A stretch of 64,000 bases of DNA. Source: Eonycteris spelaea. Lineage: Eukaryota > Chordata > Mammalia > Chiroptera > Pteropodidae. The notes beneath the pieces were generated by a model. The model searched no databases, was not told the DNA's origin, and was given only the letters and a program-made list of their open reading frames with translations. Below are positions 1-10,389 of this stretch, piece after piece. Location of the stretch: contig PUFA01000143.1 of the NCBI GenBank assembly GCA_003508835.1, positions 3,745,501 to 3,809,500 of the forward strand, given 5' to 3'. Position 1 is the first letter of the stretch; every line of letters begins with the position of its first letter. The position numbers were made by a program, and so were the translations under genes.

Positions 1-840
1 GCCATGGTACACAGTGTCTTTTTTTTCTTTTGGCTGCTCCTTGCAGCTCCTCCTATGTTAAAAGAGAAAAGAGCCAGGTTTTGTCTTCAGCTCATTTATT
101 ATTAGTCAGGAGAAGAGAGAAAAACTCAGGGTAAACATGAATAAATAAGATAAACTTGGTAACTGTACAGCTTGTTCTTTTCAGGGGTTCAAATTTTTCC
201 AGAGACCAATGAAGAGCTACATAAACAGACATCCCTTCCCTGCCAGTGTTACTGCACCCACTCCCTAGGGGCACAGGGTCTTAGTCTGGGTATAGATGCA
301 GTTCTCTGAGTCATTTCTCTGGCCTCTCAAGTTGATTTTGTCACATAACAGAAAGGGACTCACTACTTTTCTACTTCTTAAGCAGAAAGGGCAAATGTCT
401 CCTTGATACCTCCTGGCTTGGCAGCCTTATGTATAAACAAGTCATTACGGGATCATATTTAATTGACAAGAAGAGCGTGAATCACAGGTTGACTTGGTAG
501 CAGGAAGGCGCATAGAAACTGACGATTAAAGCAGGTTTTCCTCCTCAGGCAGATAGGAAGCCCTGACTTCCCCTTGCCTGGCAGAGGCCTTCACTTTGCT
601 TCATGGGATGTTTATTGTCATCCGCTACAACTCAGCTCGAATGAGGCTTCCCTGTCTAAATGTCCTTTCTTGGTTACCTGCCCGCAAAGCTGTTAGCTGG
701 AAGCCAGGGAAGCTGACGATTATCCCTCAGAACAGGCTGAGCCCAGGACTTCCCTGGCCTATTTCAGGAACCTGATTTCTGAAAGTAAATCTCCCTCTTT
801 CCCAGAAATCATTCATATTTAGAAAAATATTTCTCTACTG
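1..840. other. Unique sequence, no gene recognised
   Basis: Mixed-composition mammalian DNA. Only short chance open frames are present, with no recognisable protein family, no RNA gene and no clear repeat. In other mammals the convergent gene SPIDR ends near CEBPD, so intronic SPIDR sequence is plausible here, but nothing in the bases proves it. Confidence 0.5.
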
Positions 841-894
841 CTAGACACTTTTAATGCAAGCCTTTTCAAGTCTCGTCTTCCTTGTGTGTTTCAG

Positions 895-1076
895 AACAAC
901 AAAGGCACCTTTCTTGTGGGAACGGCTCTCGTTTGGTCACCTCTCTTTTTCTCAGAAGGCACCTGCAGGTCTTCCTGGACTGTCTCTCTCAACTCCAGTG
1001 CACAGTGAGGGTCAAGGTAGAGCTGGTACAGGATCTCATGTACATCCTCATGGAGCCACTAGAACTCACTGGCTGA
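895..1076 (+). other. Candidate coding exon, possibly of SPIDR
   Basis: A pyrimidine-rich tract ending in tgtgtttcag (a splice-acceptor-like sequence) precedes 895. The following about 180 bases can be read in two plus-strand frames with protein-like composition. One starts NNKGTFLVGTALVWSPLFF and stops after about 38 codons; another stays open to a stop at 1074-1076 and ends MEPLELTG. A single-base indel between the two frames would join them, as seen in the PRKDC exons of this window. SPIDR, a scaffold protein in homologous recombination, is known to converge on CEBPD in mammals, which makes it the natural candidate. I do not remember the SPIDR sequence well enough to confirm identity, so this is context inference only. 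Confidence 0.25.
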
Positions 1077-1199
1077 GAGAGAGTTGTATCTATTGCTCTT
1101 TTCTTGGGAAAAGGGAGATGGACTCACCCTCAGGTAGAGTCTTTTCATGTCTGCAACTTAAAAAGTCACGTCTGACTTAAGACTTTGAGATTGAAGCTA

Positions 1200-2640
1200 C
1201 TAAACAGAAGATAGGTGGTTTAGATTTAACACATTAATTTTCAGGACGGAGTGTTTTTAGCATGAGCACTTACTATGGCCCATTCCACTGTTATTGCAGC
1301 TAATGCAGAGCAGTATCTCTTTACTCCTGAGGTTTGCTGCCTTTGAGGATGGGGAATGTCCAAGGATACCCAGCTCAGATGTGTGTTCTTATATTTATAA
1401 GGCCTAAGTTAGCAGATCATCCCCCAGAAAAGACCCCTGTCCCATGACCTTTCAAGTACAACAAAGTTTCAAGGTATAATTGTGTACACTAAGCGTTTAG
1501 ACTATGCCGAGACTTAGACAAGTCTTACTGTTGTCATTCACTGACGAATGCCCATGTCTGCTAACAGGGCCTTTTCCCTTTTGCAATTCAGGTTTTGGAT
1601 TATGGTAGGATAGTCTTGAGATTTCAAGTTCTACTGCCATGGTTTCACATTAATAAAACACAATTATCTGAGAGACACACTTTTTTTAGTGCCTGGATAG
1701 TTCAGAGTCTGAGTAACTTTAATATTATTTCTCAGACCTGGTTTGCCTGCCCTGACAGTTTCTGCAGTGAGGTTTAATAAAATGGTGTATTCCTCCAAAA
1801 AAAAACCCCATCACCTAAATATATATAACTTATGGGCCAAAGATAGTTTTCTTCTTCGTGAAATTTGGCCCTCATTAGTAAGAGTATTCTGTCCTTGAGA
1901 TGCCACCTCTATCTTGTCAAAGCCATTTGAAAGCACCACAAGGGGCCTATGGAATTATTGAACTACAGAGAAGGGCACTGAGGACTGACTACTGGGATGG
2001 TGCCAGGGCATAGCCCCTCACCCCAGGTCACAAAAGGTATCTGTGACCACTATTGGTGTCCACATCCAGGGAGCCAACTTGGACCAGCTCAAAGAGTTGT
2101 GGTGAATGTGGAGGCTGATCATCTGTAGAACTTTCGGATGGGTTCTGATGGCCAAATTCCAGCTCTGATTCTAGCCAGAATTTGAGGCCGATTGCTCCAT
2201 GCTGTGGAGGCTGCTCTCTTTGGCCCCATGCCTTCTCCTTCCCCACCCACTCCTGCGCCTCAGGAGAGGCTGGCAGCAGCAGAATGTGGAGCAGCCATTT
2301 ATACTCTTTCATCTAAACCACAGCTATCAGAGTTTGGATTAAATTGGAATGTGTATAAATCCATGAACAGAATCTTTAAAGATCACTGGTCTGACTGTGG
2401 TTCCCAGCTCTGATTTCAGGTTAGAATCACTTGTGGACTCTAAAAAGAGTTTCTGGCTCCCTCCCTGGGATAAAGCCCACCGGCCTGGGCATGTCTCTTT
2501 AAAGCGGTTTGGTGACACCCCACTTCCCCTCACCCAAGTGCCAAACAAGGGACTGCTGTTGCTGCTGCCGGTAGGGACTGATGTTTAGATTAAGCAGCAG
2601 GACAGTTTATAAACAGGTATTCCCTGATTATTTAAAAGTA
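1200..2640. other. Unique sequence with possible old repeat remnant
   Basis: No gene recognised. The stretch around 2400-2480 contains ggttagaatcacttgtgg, loosely like the MER5 hAT family core (ttagaatcacctggggag), too diverged to call firmly. Open frames on both strands at 2028-2588 overlap each other and show no family resemblance. Confidence 0.4.
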
Positions 2641-2649
2641 AAATGTAAG

Positions 2650-2850
2650 TAATTACAATAGACCAAGAATTGTGCTCACTACTTTTCTCAGATGTTGCCT
2701 TAATCTCTGTAACATCCCAGTGGGCCAGAATCCACATTTTACTACTGAGAAAACACAGAGTGCAGGACTCTTATAGCCACTGTTTTTATTGGATGCAGAA
2801 ACATCCCACAGAAGGAAAGCCATTGTTATCCCCACAAGTGACCACCTAGC
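2650..2850. repeat. Probable MIR/L2-class ancient repeat fragment
   Basis: The words tctgtaacatcccagtggg and ccacattttactactgagaaa resemble the MIR/L2 core in which a cattttacagatgaggaaac motif is diagnostic. The copy is strongly diverged, as expected for a repeat older than the placental radiation. Confidence 0.45.
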
Positions 2851-3755
2851 AGAGTTAGTAGCCAGCCCATATGGGGAGTGTGGGTATGAGTGACAGAGAC
2901 CCTTGTTTGTGTGTTTCTGTTTTTACTGAAGTTTATGTGTTTAATGTGTGATAAATTAGTAGTACCTGTTGACTGATTCCTTGTTGCCTCCTCTATCAGT
3001 CCTTGGGGAGAGAGAGAGGAAAAAGAATGACGTAGTGCTGGGTAAGACTAAAATATTGCCTGTAAAATATTTCCAGTGTTACATATGCTGAAGCTTTAGA
3101 ATTTGATAATTCTGGGTTAACTTTTTCTGGGTGCGAACTTGGGGTTTTTCAACTTACTGGGAGGAATCATCTGTTTACATAGTTTAAAAAGCTATGGGAT
3201 GGGTCTGTAACACTTTAGAGGAAAAAAAAAACACTTTATAGGAAAAAAAAAATTTTCCAAGACAGAGGACTTTCAACAAGTGCTCAAGATAATGGATTTG
3301 GATTGTCAGGAAACATATTTCTGTGGAAAATGTTGGGGGAAGTGTTGGTAAAACTCTTGCTTAAAGAGAACATATGGAAAAATGAACCAAAATCTGCAAC
3401 CTAACCAAACTAAACCCAACAACACTTGGGGATGATGCACAACTCACTTGTTATTCCATGCAGCACAAAGGCACAGTACCTGCCCCGCAGTTCCTTAGAT
3501 AGCCTTGGCAGGGCCCTACCTCCCGTTGGGTTCCAGTAGGCTCCCAAGAGCAGCCTGGTGCTTCCTCTATGAAGCCTTCAGTGATGGACAGACTTTGACC
3601 ACCCTACCTTAGGAACCCAGAGACCAGGAGGAAGCCCTGGCAGGTATCCTCCCTCACTCATTTGATTTCCTTCTGACTGGGGTTGGCTTGTAAGCCCATA
3701 CATTCAACTTCTCAACTACAATGCTCCCATAGGTAAAACCCTACTTATAAAGAGC
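2851..3755. other. Unique sequence, nothing recognised
   Basis: Contains a doubled word (acactttagaggaaaaaaaaa and acactttataggaaaaaaaaa near 3211-3251), a small local duplication. No coding or RNA signal seen. Confidence 0.4.
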
Positions 3756-3761
3756 TCAAAA

Positions 3762-3875
3762 GGGTGTGTGTGCTAACATGTGTGTGTACTCTGATTGTGG
3801 GTGGGTGTACTCATGTGTGTGCTTGGGTGTGTGCATATACCTGAGTGTGCTAGAGTGTGTGCATGTGCATTGGGT
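3762..3875 (+). repeat. GT-rich low-complexity tract
   Basis: A degenerate (GT)n run interrupted by words such as gtgtgcatatacctgag and gtgtgtgcatgtgcattgg. It looks like an old, decayed dinucleotide microsatellite. Confidence 0.75.
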
Positions 3876-3879
3876 GAGG

Positions 3880-4720
3880 GACACTGAGTTATGGTAGCCT
3901 CAGGTGCCAACTTTCTGGGTGCTCTGTTATCAGAACTGACACTGGTAAAATTAGGGTAAATTCTAAGCCTGAGTACATTTTAGTAAGCTCCTTACCCTTA
4001 CCCCCAGCTTTACTCACAGTAGATATTAGAGCTTCACATCTGATGGAAAGGAGCTGATGGAAGATGAGTATAAAAAGGATCTGTGTGTAGATATCAGCCA
4101 TGAGTTTCCCAATCTGGATTTATCAGTTTTCTGGGTGAGAATGCACATTTGCCAAAATCTAAAGAATCACATTAAGACTTTCTATGAGAACCATAACTCC
4201 ATTCCGTATCAAAGGTGCTGCTTCTGATTAGGATACACAAGTGTTAAGTTTTATGCCTTCACATTAATGTGGTTTAACTACAGATGTGAAAACGATAGAA
4301 TTGGCTGTCATTAATACATGTCATTTCTCAAAGGTAACATTACAATGATATGAAATTCGGTGTCTGTTTCATTAGCTTTTGGAAAAGGAAAAGTTAAAGG
4401 AAAATATATTGTATCTTCAAAAACCAGAGACACATTTTATACATGTACATATATAAACAGTACATATGAGTTTGTTGCTGGGTGTAATTGTTTTAACCTC
4501 TCTGTCAATTTCTACCAAATATAAAATATTTATAATTTATTCTCCTTTTATGAATGATCGTTATTATTAAAGACTATAGCTACCAAACTTTACATTTTTA
4601 AACAATCGAAGGAATGCCTGGGCCATCTATTTCACACACATGCAAACACGCAAGGCTAACTAAAATGGTAAAAGACAACAAAGAAGTATCTAGCTGTCCA
4701 ACCTCAATCCCCAGCCCTGT
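3880..4720. other. Unique AT-rich sequence, nothing recognised
   Basis: No open frame with family resemblance, no RNA gene and no clear repeat. A short ta-rich stretch occurs at 4438-4460. Confidence 0.4.
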
Positions 4721-4759
4721 GTAGTGACCTCTCACTCTATAGCACCCTGTGCTTTCCCT

Positions 4760-4865
4760 TCAGGTGGGCAGACTTGCAACTCTGTCTTGTTCACTGCCAT
4801 CTCTTCAGTGTCAGGCCCTTCATGGGCTCACAATATACCCTCAATGAATAATTGAGGAAATGGGC
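4760..4865 (+). repeat. L2/MIR 3' end fragment
   Basis: Reads ttgttcactgccatctcttc then a degenerate region and ccctcaatgaataattgagg. This follows the L2/MIR 3' pattern (tgttcactgctgtatcccca, then gtgcctggcacatagtagg, then ctcaataaatatttgttgaa). Ancient and diverged. Confidence 0.6.
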
Positions 4866-5149
4866 CATAAAGTTGATGTCTATGTCACATATGAGCCCAG
4901 GCCCTAGGAAGGCCTTAGCCACCACTGTCAAGTCAGACACTTTTCGTTCTGTCTCTTTACCTGTCTGTCAACCAGCAACTCTCATTCCTCCATCACTCCA
5001 TTAAATTTTTTGCTAAGGAACCAAAACTCTTTACAAATGACATCGAATAGGCTAGGTATTCTGCACCATGCCTGTCTTAAAAGATGATAAAATGAAAGTG
5101 GCACCGTGAGTTGGCATTAAAGAGGTGTTCACATCCACAATTCATCCTG

Positions 5150-5545
5150 ATACTGATTGCTTCAAAACAAACCATCTCAAAGCTCAGTGGCTTCCATACT
5201 TATTCTGTACATAGACCTGCAGTTTGGATAAGGGTCTACCAGGACAGCTCATCTCTGTTCCAGTAAGCATCTGCTGGTGCCAAAAGTCTGCTCTGGAGTC
5301 ACAAAGGCCCTTCAGTCTCCAGCTGGCCACTGTGCTCCTGTTGGCTGGGACCTTCCGGGTTCTAGCCAGATATCACATAACCTGGACTCCCTCACAGCAT
5401 GTGTCTGGGTCTAATAAAGGCAAGCAGAAGCAGCTGGGCACCTTTCCTGACCTAGCTTGGGATGTAACTCAGTGTTCTGTCCACTGCACTCTGTTCATGA
5501 AAAGCCAGTTACGGAGCACTTTGGCCATATTATCTGACCACACCA
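5150..5545 (+). repeat. Old interspersed repeat (cagtggcttaaaacaac type)
   Basis: Starts with caaagctcagtggcttccat and continues through gcagtttggataagggtct, ggacagctcatctctgttcc, tccctcacagcatgtgtctggg and gacctagcttgggatgtaac. These are the successive landmarks of a widespread ancient mammalian repeat that begins cagtggcttaaaacaac. I recognise the landmarks but cannot name the family with certainty. The 137-codon plus-strand frame here (5224-5637) is a by-product of the repeat. Confidence 0.55.
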
Positions 5546-5559
5546 GCCTCAATCTCCTT

Positions 5560-8060
5560 TGTGATGATGAAAGCTGTGAGTTAATACATACTGAACAGAG
5601 CTATTGTAGATGTTTGTTAAGGATTTTGCACAGATGAGTGAGAGATATCCCTAATATTATTCTGCAGGTGGCAGCAAAGGAGTTTCTAGAACACATTACT
5701 TTCTAGGGCTTCAGTCTCCAATAAGACCAGAGATGTAATGTGGATTAGCTTCCATTTTCAGCCCATTCTGACCCCAATGCGTTTTAGCTTCTATTTTCAG
5801 CCCCATCTCTACCCCAGAAAGAGTTAACATCTGATCTACAGATTCAGAAGGGCATACCACACCTTTCTGGCTACTCATCTGGTACCCTTGCCATCCATGC
5901 CCTGTGCTCCTTGTGTTCTCAACTAGAGATGAAACTTACCAAGATTAACCAATCACCATAAGACATTCATCAAACAGAACGTGAAGAAGCAGTCGGACAC
6001 AGAAAGAGGTGTTTGGCTCAGTGTAACTCTACAAAAGTAGTATCTTATTAAGGAGGGAAGTTTGGGGCAAAGTACCAGGAAATCCTTTGATCAGAAGTGT
6101 TGCTAGATCGGGTAAGTGTCCCAAAGGAAGTGGGAGACAGCTGCAAGCATGATGCATGCCCAGCCCCAGCATTCCCAGATAATGAACAGGGCATATCCCT
6201 TTGTAGGTCTTCCCTCCACCTTCAGTTCCTCTCCTAGGACAGCCAGCTGAGAGACACTATCATTGCATCCACTAACAAACATCAATAAGAGATTTTTTAA
6301 ATGTACTTGTATAAAAACAGGATCCAGTTATCAGAAAAAAAAAAGTTGTTCATTTGCCATAATAGGGCTTTTAGCACAGCCCTTTCTTTTCCTCTTCCTC
6401 ACCAATGTTCTCAACCGTTTGAGGAGTGGAAGGTCATGGACTGGGGAACAGCCTTCTACTCTGCTCTTCACTGTTGCGTCATTGGGAACAAAATGTGCAG
6501 GGCTAACTCTCTTTGCTTTAACCAGCATGCCTTTTATCACTGCAGAGTTATGAAGTGAAGAGAGTGTCCTTGGAAAGGAGGTGGAGTTGTTAAATTTTTG
6601 TCCAGTCCATAACCACCTATCCAACTAGCTGCATTGGATTGGAGGAAATTGAACTTCCGAGTTCAGGAAGAGCCGTTTCAAATTGTCATCGGTCACCATG
6701 GGAATCTGTGAACTTTGCAATGTGGCTGCAAGGTGGTGGTGGTTTTTGGTAGTTATTTGTTAACTACAGACAAAGGGAATGTATTTTATGACCTTGATAT
6801 GAAACAAGATTTTTCTAGGGCAAATGTTAAATGGTTTTGTAAATTATAAATCAAAATACATTTTTTATAGTTATATATTTTTATTACCTTTCTGCAAACT
6901 TAACATAACTGTTAATAAAGCTCATATAAGCTTAAAGTCTTCATTTTGCACTTATCTTAGGTAATAATATTAAAGTAGCAAGAAAAACTTAACTGTAATT
7001 TTAAAGATTTACAAAACTTAAACCTTTGTCCTATATTGTCATATTACTGTTTTCCTGTAATAAATGTCCAACCTAAGCATTTTGTGGTTCAAAATTTTTG
7101 ATAAAGTATTCTGGGGAACTATGTCAAAGGTAAAACTGTTACCCATAAAGTGTAAAGTTAACCAGTGTGATTATAACTATACTGAACAGAGATATAGCTA
7201 GCTCATTCTAGATAGGCCTGTTTAATCATACTGCGCATAGAGCCACAATGACAGACTGAGGAAGAGTGGATTGTTAACATTTGCTTTGTTGCAGAGTTTT
7301 AAATTAAATATAAAACCATTCTTCCTTTATAACAATATGATGATGACAGGCCACAGTTAATTACATAACATAGATGTACTAGCTGAGATCCAGAAAAGGG
7401 TATCTAGTACCCACTTTGATTGGTGGAAAGGCAAAGGGCTTTATTTATTTGTCCAGATTAAGCTTTGAAACATTACAATTACTGCAAGATAGCTGGTTTT
7501 AAGTAGCTTTGTGACTGTCCTTTTCATCTACATGACTATTTTGTATTCATACACTTTAAACATTTACTTGAAGCTGTGCATGAGACTGAAGAAAGTGAAA
7601 GCAAAATCCCACGGAAGCCAAAGATGGTTCAGATACGCTTTTAGGATCATCCGAGCCCTCCTTTACTCCCTTACCCCTGAGAAACCAACTAAAGTTAGGG
7701 AGCTCTTCAGCTGTTCTCCATAGGGCCCCCAAATCAGCTGCTCTCCCCAAGACTGAGTACTTTGCGGGGAGCACCTTCCACCAGAAAGCTGCAAGGTTAA
7801 CGTGAGCTTAAACGTGCTTTGCTGATCTTAGGCAAGTTACATAAAACATTTGGAGATAACGACCGGCATGTTTCAAAAGCAAAGCAGACTCTCTGCTAAA
7901 ATGCTTGGTTTCCCGTGTCCGCCGAGGCGGGGAATGGGGTTGGGTCATACCTGGGTCACCGCACCGCCTCCCAGGTGCCAAGGCACACTGGAATGTGCCC
8001 TTTCCCAGCGGGATCCTGGGGCCTCCCATGTGCAGGAATCACTGTAAATACAGGAACCAG
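5560..8060. other. Intergenic, AT-rich, no gene recognised
   Basis: Several short overlapping frames at 6263-6624 and 7511-8121, none with a recognisable family. A plus-strand AATAAA near 6913-6918 could serve a convergent transcript, but no supported exon precedes it. No clear transposon copies seen. Confidence 0.45.
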
Positions 8061-8065
8061 GAGTG

Positions 8066-8459
8066 GTTTAAAATGCTTCTTTATTCTTACAAATACTATA
8101 AAAATTAGTATAAAAAAGTGAGCATGCTCAGTCTTTTATCTACAATACATAGGTTTGTCTGAAAAGTTCTTTTTTTTTTAACAAATGTACCTTAGCTGCA
8201 TCAATAAGTGTAAGATGTAGAAAAAGCTACCATTATAAAAATAATTTAAGGGAAAAACACATAAAGCTTCTCTCGAAGTTCAGTGGTGTTAAGTCCAGGC
8301 TGTAGCTTCCTTTCACTCACACGTCCCAAACAAACCGCAGCGGGCGCCTGCGGCTGTCGCGGCGTCCGGGCAGGGCGCGCGTCGCTCCGTGTCCGTCGGC
8401 TCTGAGGTATCGGTCGTTGGTGAGTCTTGCCGCACCGCCCCCTGCCCCACGGCGGCGCG
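8066..8459 (-). other. CEBPD: CEBPD 3' untranslated region
   Basis: This stretch follows the CEBPD stop codon on the minus strand. AATAAA in minus-strand sense (TTTATT at 8080-8085) is the natural poly(A) signal and places cleavage near 8060-8070. That gives a 3' UTR of about 390 nt, a size typical for this intronless gene. Composition falls from GC-rich near the stop to AT-rich at the end. Confidence 0.75.
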
Positions 8460-9260
8460 TTACCGGCAGTCCGCCGCACCCGAGGACGGCAAGAAGGGCG
8501 GGCTGGGCAACTGCTTGAAGAACCGCCGGAGGCCAGCCAGGTCCCGCGTGAGCTGCTCCACGCGCTGGTGCAGCTTCTCGTTCTCGGCCGACAGCTCCAC
8601 CAGCTTCTGCTGCATCTCCTGGTTGCGCCGTTTAGCCTTGTCGCGGCTCTTGCGCACTGCGATGTTGTTGCGTTCGCGCCGCTGCCGGTACTCCGGGCTG
8701 CCACGGTCCGGGCCCCTCTTGCCCGCGGCCTTGTCCCGGGCCGGGCCTGGCGCGGGGCTCGGCCCCGGGCTGCAGCGCGGCGGCTCCGGCGACGTGGGTG
8801 GCGTGGGTTGTGCGGCCGCCGCCAGGCTCACCACGGTTTGCGCGCAAGCGGCCACCTGTGCGGGCAGCAGCGAGCCGGGTGCGTCGGTGTCTCCCCAGTC
8901 GGGCTCGCGCTTGAGCGGTCGTGGGGCGGCCGGGCCCTGACCCGGGGCGCGCGCGAGGCTGCCGGGCAGCAGCTCCAGCGCGCCCGCCTTGTGGTTGCTG
9001 TTGAACAGGTCTGCGAAGAGCTCGTCGTGGCACAGCTCCAAGGTAGGCACGGCGGCCATGGAGTCGATATAGGCGCTAAAGTCGATGGCGCTCTCGTCGT
9101 CGTACATGGCGGGGGCAGAGGCTCCCGGCTCGGCCAAGCCTCCGGGCTCAGCCGCGCGGCCCGGCTTGCCGGCCCGGCCCGGCTCGTAGAAAGGCGCGGG
9201 CTCCGCGGGCCAGGGCGCGCCGCGCGCCGGGCCGTCCAGGCTGAAGAGGGCGGCGCTCAT
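8460..9260 (-). CDS. CEBPD: CCAAT/enhancer-binding protein delta (C/EBP-delta)
   Basis: Intact single-exon gene, 266 aa (human 269 aa). Nuclear bZIP transcription factor, induced in acute-phase, inflammatory, adipogenic and growth-arrest responses; it binds CCAAT/enhancer motifs as a homodimer or with other C/EBPs. Visible parts: conserved N-terminus MSAALFSLDGPARGAPWPAE; transactivation region about 57-87 (ends HDELFADLFN); sumoylation-type motif LKRE at 116-119; proline/serine-rich linker with TPPTSP at 153-158; basic region about 188-213 with signature NNIAVRKSR at 198-206; leucine zipper with heptad leucines 223, 230, 237 and 244; C-terminus ending AADCR. The ATG at 9258-9260 is chosen because it matches the family start. 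The open frame extends 14 codons further, but that extension begins with GTG, not ATG. Compared with human it lacks a few residues after NSNHKAG. No frameshifts or stops. Confidence 0.98.
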   Translation of the reverse strand: MSAALFSLDGPARGAPWPAEPAPFYEPGRAGKPGRAAEPGGLAEPGASAPAMYDDESAIDFSAYIDSMAAVPTLELCHDELFADLFNSNHKAGALELLPGSLARAPGQGPAAPRPLKREPDWGDTDAPGSLLPAQVAACAQTVVSLAAAAQPTPPTSPEPPRCSPGPSPAPGPARDKAAGKRGPDRGSPEYRQRRERNNIAVRKSRDKAKRRNQEMQQKLVELSAENEKLHQRVEQLTRDLAGLRRFFKQLPSPPFLPSSGAADCR

Positions 9261-9620
9261 GGAGGCGTCCGGCCGGGCTCTCGGTTCGAACGTGGCTGTC
9301 ACCTCGCTGGGGCCGGCCCGCCGCCTTTTCTAGGCTGACACGCAGGCCCCGCCCCGGCTCCAGAGCCGCGGGGGCGCTCTGGGGCCGCGGGGAGGGGGAG
9401 CGCTGGGCGGCGGCGCCCTGGGAGCCCCCGCCCCGTCTCGGAGCCGCCCCTTGAACCTGCCCTTTTGCCCCCCTTCCTTGCTACACCCCGGAGCTACCCC
9501 GACGCCCGGGCGCGGGGGGAAGGGGCGCGCGCTTCCTCCTCCGCCCCCGGTCAGAGCGGTGCTGCTGGGAATGGCCCTTCCCCTCCCCTCCCCCCGCCCC
9601 GCTTCCTGTCCTCATTTTTG
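9261..9620 (-). promoter_or_regulatory. CEBPD: CEBPD 5' UTR and core promoter
   Basis: Upstream of the start on the minus strand. Sp1-type GC boxes are visible as ccccgcccc at 9349-9357 and in the C-rich run near 9590-9603. A degenerate TATA-like CTAGAAAAGG lies at about 9325-9334 (minus sense), so transcription probably starts close to 9300. TTCCCAGCA at 9563-9571 (minus sense) resembles the STAT3 acute-phase element known in C/EBP-delta promoters; that match is an inference from spacing and sequence. Confidence 0.55.
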
Positions 9621-10128
9621 GGGTTTGCGCCTCTTCGTTCTCCGGAGCCGGGAGTGAAATCAAAACCAGGACTCGTGGGGCGTGCGTTTCAGTCCGGTTC
9701 CTGTCGTCGGAGGAAGGTGGGGAGGGAGGCAGGGTCGGGGGACTCCAGGGAGGACTGAGCACGGGAAGGTTGTTCAGACGCAGGCCCGGTGCGGTCGGCC
9801 GGGCGGGCGCACTGGGGTCTGCTGTCACCCACTCGCTCGCCGTGGGCCCCCGGCCTCGCACGTTTTAGGGAATTAGGGGCCCGTTTTAGGTATCCTCCTC
9901 GGGAGTCTTGGGGTCCAGTGGGCTCAGCATCGCTGCTGGTGCGTCTTGACCGAAGGGCTGACAGGACAGCGAACGGAGGAGAGAGAGTGGCGTCGCATTG
10001 TCCAAACCGCCGGCCACCCTAAATGTAATAGCCTCCAACTAGTGGAGGCCGGGTCAGGTCCGGGGGCCATTCCTGAACCCTGCAAGACACCAAGGGCCAG
10101 AGGAACCCGCTGCCTGTGTTCGCACTGG

Positions 10129-10129
<1 letters not shown>

Positions 10130-10171
<42 letters not shown>

Positions 10172-10375
10172 GTGAGGCAGCCCTTGGTCGACCTCACAGA
10201 TTGCAAGGACTTTGTCAGTTTACAATCCTTTTTTTTTTTTTTTTTTTTTTTTTTAATGCCTACAGCACCTGGTCTTTCTAGGTGGTCGCCCATTCAAGTA
10301 CTGACCAGGCCTGACCCTGCTTAGCTTCTGAGATCAGATTGGATTGGGCTTGTCCAGGGTGGCGTGGCCATAGAC
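10130..10375 (-). mobile_element. 5S rRNA-derived SINE (megabat MEG-R type)
   Basis: Read on the minus strand, 10375 to 10258 is a 118-nt copy of 5S rRNA starting GTCTATGGCCACGCCACCCT. The type 1 Pol III internal promoter is well kept: box A AGCTAAGCAGGGTC and a C-box-like AGTACTTGAATGGGCGACC. It is followed by an A26 run, a non-5S module of about 58 nt (10171-10228, containing aaactgacaaagtccttgca) and a pure A41 tail. Target duplication, minus sense: aagaaatgccag before the element and a matching aaaaaagccag after the tail. A-rich tail and duplication show L1-type mobilisation. The same 5S plus module structure recurs at 39681. Orientation is the same as CEBPD, whose promoter lies about 0.8 kb downstream. 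Confidence 0.92.
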
Positions 10376-10389
10376 CTGGCATTTCTTAC

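Larger units (their letters stand above)
8340..9870. promoter_or_regulatory. CEBPD: CpG island over CEBPD
   Basis: Very GC- and CpG-rich, in sharp contrast to the AT-rich flanks. It covers the coding region and about 500 bp upstream of the start, the usual arrangement for CEBPD. The island explains the long open frames on both strands here, which are compositional shadows. Confidence 0.9.

Noticed and set aside
5224..5637. 137-codon plus-strand gene
   Set aside because: The frame coincides with an ancient interspersed repeat and has no splice or family support.
9261..9302. 14-codon N-terminal extension of CEBPD
   Set aside because: The extended frame begins with GTG, no upstream in-frame ATG is present, and known C/EBP-delta proteins start at MSAALFSLDG.
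8427..9338. 303-codon plus-strand frame antisense to CEBPD
   Set aside because: It lies exactly over the CpG island and CEBPD, is made of Arg/Ala/Gly/Leu-rich shadow codons and has no family resemblance. High GC removes stop codons by chance.
10054..10293. Poly-lysine frame
   Set aside because: Produced by the two A runs of the 5S-derived SINE read on the minus strand.
10258..10375. A functional 5S rRNA gene
   Set aside because: Diverged from 5S, joined to a foreign module and A tail, flanked by target duplications: it is a SINE.
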